A stretch of 64,000 nt of DNA from contig JABACO010000024.1 of NCBI GenBank assembly GCA_013339895.1, positions 4,707,298 through 4,771,297 on the forward strand, read 5' to 3'. The stretch is from Ephydatia muelleri (Eukaryota; Porifera; Demospongiae; Spongillida; Spongillidae). Positions 60,129 through 64,000 of this stretch are shown here, piece after piece (the first letter of the stretch is position 1; each line of letters begins with the position of its first letter). A program made the position numbers and the translations under genes. The notes under the pieces are model-generated. The model worked only from the letters and a program-made list of their open reading frames with translations. It ran no database searches and was not told the origin of the DNA.

Positions 60129-60565
60129 CCAGCATTTTGGTTCCAGTTTTGTTTATTACTGCAGTAGCAATTGTTACACTGGCTGTGGCCACCATCTCTT
60201 TGATCCTCTTGGCCATTCGAAAGTGTATCGTTAGGTAAGTGTAGATGTTCATGTGAGACATGACTGTGTGAACTGAACCATAAATCTCTAGGAAAGATGG
60301 CGATGAACGTGCTGGACCGACTGATGTTTTTGAAAGTGTTAAAGTGCACCCGTCACCACAAAAGATTGATGCTGCATTTCTCGGAAACCTTCCTAACCTA
60401 GAGCAAAATGACATGAGCTTCAGTGATGCTTTAGTGACAACTCCAGAGGGTTTCATTCAAAATGGTTTGGACGAAATGTTTGATGGTATGAATTTGGACA
60501 AGAGCAGAACAGACTATGTCGACGAGTCCATGTTTCTACGAGAAGCAAGTGACCAAGAGAGCTAA
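60129..60565 (+). CDS. last two exons of a single-pass membrane protein, unrecognised
   Basis: Exon 60129-60234 encodes one long hydrophobic segment (SILVPVLFITAVAIVTLAVA and onward) ending with basic KCIVR, a membrane span with a stop-transfer end. Exon 60292-60565 follows after a 57-bp GT..AG intron in phase and gives a 90-residue acidic cytoplasmic tail ending TDYVDESMFLREASDQES, then TAA. The tail has a Tyr in an acidic setting that could be a signalling site, but no known motif is certain. The ectodomain must lie upstream; candidates at 42713 and 46025 are weak. If they belong together, the RAG1-like gene and the hAT remnant sit inside its introns. Confidence 0.6.
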
Positions 60566-61337
60566 GCAGTTGAGCTCGTTACACACCCAGGGGATAAGTA
60601 ACTGTAATGTCGAACATTATAAAATAAGTCAGTGATTGAACCTCAGGCTGAGGCTGTTGTGAATGTTGGTATTGGTGCAATGTGTTCGCCATCTATACGT
60701 ACATGCAGCTGATTTATTTCACGAGTTTATGATGCAGGTGACCTGTCTCTGACACCAGTATGGTGTGTTGCACTGCAACGATAATATGCATGGCAGTTAT
60801 ATGACATGCAGTATAGGGGGGATGGAGTGGTTGCTTATGTGTCATGTGTCATATCACGTGAGTGAGTTTTGGACAGACACGGCCATGTTAGCTACAAGTG
60901 TAAAAGGCAGCTTATTGCATTCTTAATGAAGAGTGTTCCAAATGCCATGAATGGTACCCAGTATAGGGGAACTGCTGCTTTTTGTATGGCCATTTTGGCT
61001 GGAGCATGTAAGCATACTCTGCAAAATAATTTGATCCAAGAAGCATGCAGCAAGCAATCTTCTTGGGCAGAGCTTTCCCGGCATTGGTGTACTGAATGTG
61101 GTGAAAAAGCATTCAGAGTGTAGTACAGATCAGAGGACCACTCACACTACACCAGAGTGTAAGTAACAACTGCTATTGGTTCTCCAGACCATCCACAGCA
61201 CTGTGAATGGTGACCTTAGACCAGGCACATATAAATGGTCCTCTCTTGCCATGGATGCTCTCCTGGCCCCCCTTCCCCAAAAATGGGTTAGCATTCAAAA
61301 CATATTGATACACATTTGTACACTGTATATATTTCTC
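60566..61337. other. no gene seen
   Basis: Only short frames; the 84-residue plus-strand frame at 60869-61123 has no recognisable motif. Confidence 0.45.
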
Positions 61338-61486
61338 TTTGATTGGAAACAAGGGTCTGACAATATAGGAAAATGTATTTAGCACATTATGTTATTCGTG
61401 TGCTAAATATAGGTCTATTAAATTTTCCCATAACTCTTAGACTCTTGTTTCCTAGCTTTTTATATGACTACTGCCTTCAAATAATA
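61338..61486. mobile_element. degraded copy of the 43817-44098 foldback MITE
   Basis: Shares GGAAACAAGGGTCTGACAAT..ATAGGAAAATGT and, inverted, AATTTTCCC..CTTGTTTCC with CTGCCTTCAAAT; the outer arms are missing. Confidence 0.6.
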
Positions 61487-61494
61487 TTGGGTTC

Positions 61495-61717
61495 CAATCA
61501 CGATAACAATCATAGAGAGAATAGTGAGAGAGTGTTCAGAACTAGCTAGAGACTTGCATTTATATACTATAATACACGTGCCAGGGAGACAGATACTACT
61601 ACACATGCACAAAAGACAAACATACAAGCCGTGCAAAGAAGACATGCAGACAATCCACTATTGTAGAGTTCGTCAGCTGATGATGCAATGCATACATTGG
61701 TATTACACTGCTCCCTC
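61495..61717 (-). repeat. candidate LTR of the Ty3/gypsy remnant
   Basis: On the minus strand, a purine-rich tract (GTAGAGGAGGGAGCAG) is followed directly by TGTAATACC, as polypurine tract to LTR start. The segment contains a TATATAAATG promoter-like site and runs to about GTTATCGTGATTGGAACC. A short related piece (CGTGATTGGAACCTA) recurs at about 63867-63885, possibly the trace of a partner LTR. Confidence 0.35.
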
Positions 61718-61789
61718 CTCTACGAAGACGAGTTCTAGTATCCATAATAATCTGGTGGTCGATGTATACGTTGTGGGTAGCAGTTATTT

Positions 61790-63545
61790 CTAATTGGAAT
61801 GGGCAGGTTCAATAGCAACAGGAGGTGGTGCTTCAATAAGAGGCTGTTGGTCTCTAGGAGGTGGTGGTTCATCATCACTCTCAATGCTCAATTGCTCACC
61901 CAATACATTTGGTTTGCATGGATTACTTGTGGTACTTCTCTGTTGCTCTGCTTCCCCATGTTGAGCTATCTGTGTTCTTGGGGTACAAGGCTTAAGTTGA
62001 TCAAAATGTACCACTTAGGTTCTCTTCCCCTTGTGTGCTTTAATCCTGTAGTCACTTTCACCAATGGGCTCCACAATTTTAAATGGACCTTTCCAGGGAT
62101 GATGTAGATTTCTTGACTTCCCTTGTGACACTACTGTTGAATGCAGCCACATCATATCACCCACATTATATGATTTTCCATGCACCTTTTCATCATAAAA
62201 CGACTTCTGCCTCCTATTTTCAATGTACTCCTCTCCCTCACTATAGCATAGGCATCATGCAGGGTCTTATGAAGATTACACACATACTCTCCTAATGTGA
62301 AAGTGTCACACGGGCCAGTTCCATTTTTACCTGTCCATCAAACATTAGGATAAATGGGGGAAAACTCAGTAGCTGAAAGCACACTTGAGTTGTAGGCTAG
62401 GCAAACCTTTCTTGTACCCTGTGTCCAGTTGAATCCTCCTGTTGTCTCTCAACTAACCCATTCCCCTGAGAATGGTAGGATGTAGTTCGTGACTTCTTGA
62501 TTTGTGACAAGGCACACATTTCTGAAAACAGATTAGATTCAAACTGTTTGCCCTTATCAGAATGGAGCTGTCTGGAGGAGAAAACCTGCTAACAACTCAC
62601 CTAATAACTTTTTAGCTACTGTTACAGCTTCTTGGTAACCATACGCTTGTACCCAAAAAGTGAAATAGTCACTTGCTACTAGTATGTACCTATTTCCATT
62701 GCTGGTTTCTAGGAGGGATCCCATTATATGTCTATTGCAACTATCTGCATAGGGTATCCAGCTTGTATTCCTTGAAGCGGCGGTGCTCTGCTTTTTGGCA
62801 TTTGTCAACCAGGCCAATACAACCCTTCTTTCAGATAAGCCGTCAACCTTTTTGTCTCCAGTTCTTAACCTCATCAGGAAGAGGCTTTTGGGTATTGGCA
62901 ACAGCTGTCATTACTGGACTCACAGATGGACCTGCCAATTGCAGGTCACGCATCACCTTTGGCGACAACAACTGAAATGGAAGGGGCAGAACCAGACCTA
63001 CTTGAGTTGGAACAGCTTCAGTTGAGTTACTCAAATCCCAGCCACACTGTCTGCAAGGAATCCGGGATAGTGCAACTGCAATTGCTCCAGCCAGCGAGCA
63101 AGCTGTCCCTCAGTTCACGGTAATTCTGGATCCAGGTCAGGGAGCAATTGTCTGTCCCTCTTGGATATAACCTTTGTCTTGTTTGATCAGCTGCAACCCC
63201 AAAGCTGAGCTGATGTGCCACCTTACTTCTGGCTTTCTTTATTACATTTAGCAGTTTGAAGCTTAAGACCAGCTTGCTTCAACCATAACAGAACATTTCT
63301 GAGGTGGCCCACATGTTCCTGAAATGTCTTACCTATCCACCACAATGTCATCGAAGTATACCAGACATTCGGTCCACTTAAGATCATTCAGCATACGATG
63401 CACTAGTCGCTGCAAAGTGGCAGGCGCATTGCACAACCCAAAAGGCATTACCATAGTTTCATACAGCCCCTGTAACTGGAGAAGACCAGGGACCATGAGA
63501 TGGTTGGATACATCCTTAGCCATCATCTCCTCCAGCATCTTTCTT
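61790..63545 (-). pseudogene. decayed Ty3/gypsy retrotransposon
   Basis: Right to left: a reverse transcriptase piece (63538-63329) with MPFGLCNAPATLQRL and LVYFDDIVV (YFDD, motif C), a scrambled stretch, an integrase core piece (62901-62557) with IMGSLLETSNGNRYILVASD and YFTFW, and an integrase C-terminal region (about 62230-61790) with KSYNVGDMMWLHS, HPWKGPFKIVEPIG and VHFDQLKPC. Stops and frameshifts separate these, and gag and protease are not seen, so the copy is inactive. It is a host-genome retrotransposon remnant. Confidence 0.75.
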
Positions 63546-64000
63546 ACTTCTATTATGCGAGCTTGTGGGATTCGTTGAGGTAACTGGTGTATTGGTATAG
63601 CATCTCCTTATCAATGTGATGCTTGCTGTCAGCAGTATGGCCTACTTCGTCTGGTTGTCAGGTGACAACATCAGCATACTCCAAGAATACTGAATACAAT
63701 ATTTATCACTGTCACTCAAATAATCCCCTATCTTAGACACAATTTTCCACAGAACCTTTTGATCACCTGGTGATATGTTTCCATTTCTGTCATATGGCCA
63801 TTTTCTATAGCTGCCGACCACGCCAATGTAACTTAGGCAAGACTCCCAATAGCAAAGTTTTAAATGACAATATAATACTAGGTTCCAATCACGGATACAC
63901 GAGGGTTTTGCCATATAAAACGACGACGAAACTGCTCATATTTGTCTTCTCGTTCGATTTAAAAACCAAGCTAACGATCCAAATGTCAGGAGTCTCGTTA
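63546..64000. other. window end, no gene confirmed
   Basis: This stretch may include the upstream part of the gypsy remnant or its left LTR trace; I cannot assign domains. Confidence 0.4.

Noticed and set aside
60869-61123. 84-residue plus-strand frame
   Set aside because: No motif, no splice signals and unremarkable composition.

Overview
This is a stretch of a eukaryotic, metazoan nuclear genome. Genes are split by many short GT..AG introns (about 49-62 bp in the best-resolved gene), and mobile DNA is dense and mostly decayed. The gene types fit a sponge, probably a demosponge: a right-handed beta-helix ectodomain fused to a polytopic membrane domain, a DBF4 orthologue with very short introns, and repeated YLDD-type reverse transcriptase elements with an RLE-like tail. 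That placement is inference; no rRNA or mitochondrial marker is present.

Layout. 0.5-7.3 kb holds three decayed pieces of one retroelement family (a fourth lies at 48.2-49.7 kb), one headed by a 120-bp-arm palindrome. 9.3-10.3 kb has a possible unrecognised minus-strand gene. 11.5-16.8 kb is a complete 13-exon DBF4 gene (regulatory subunit of the CDC7 kinase) with a 1.6-kb minisatellite in one intron. 17.1-18.3 kb is an intronless, GC-rich gene with three tandem membrane-hairpin repeats. 20.0-23.7 kb (minus) is a beta-helix plus multi-pass membrane protein. 24.2-29.3 kb is mobile-element territory: a 624-bp foldback element with a TA duplication, a DIRS-like fragment, and a nested pair of inverted-repeat transposons with target duplications. 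30.9-39.1 kb is a 10-exon ankyrin-PARP (ADP-ribosyltransferase) gene. 42.7-60.6 kb may be one long single-pass membrane-protein gene whose introns are packed with mobile DNA. 61.5-63.6 kb is a decayed Ty3/gypsy element.

The most interesting item is at 52.1-55.7 kb: a 12-exon RAG1-like transposase gene. It keeps the whole RAG1 plan. The N-terminal Cys/His zinc motifs, RING-like finger and second finger are present. So is an RNase-H-fold core with three candidate acidic residues (D494, D564, E914) and the C-x2-C / H-x4-H zinc ligands at RAG1-like spacing. Every exon junction is phase-consistent, but one frameshift and one stop codon break it before the last catalytic residue. I see no RAG2-like partner and no terminal repeats.

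Several small foldback families are resolved with target duplications. One, with TAGTCTCG ends, has three copies of 59, 67 and 303 bp, flanked by 9-bp duplications (two exact, one 8/9), which suggests Mutator-type transposition.
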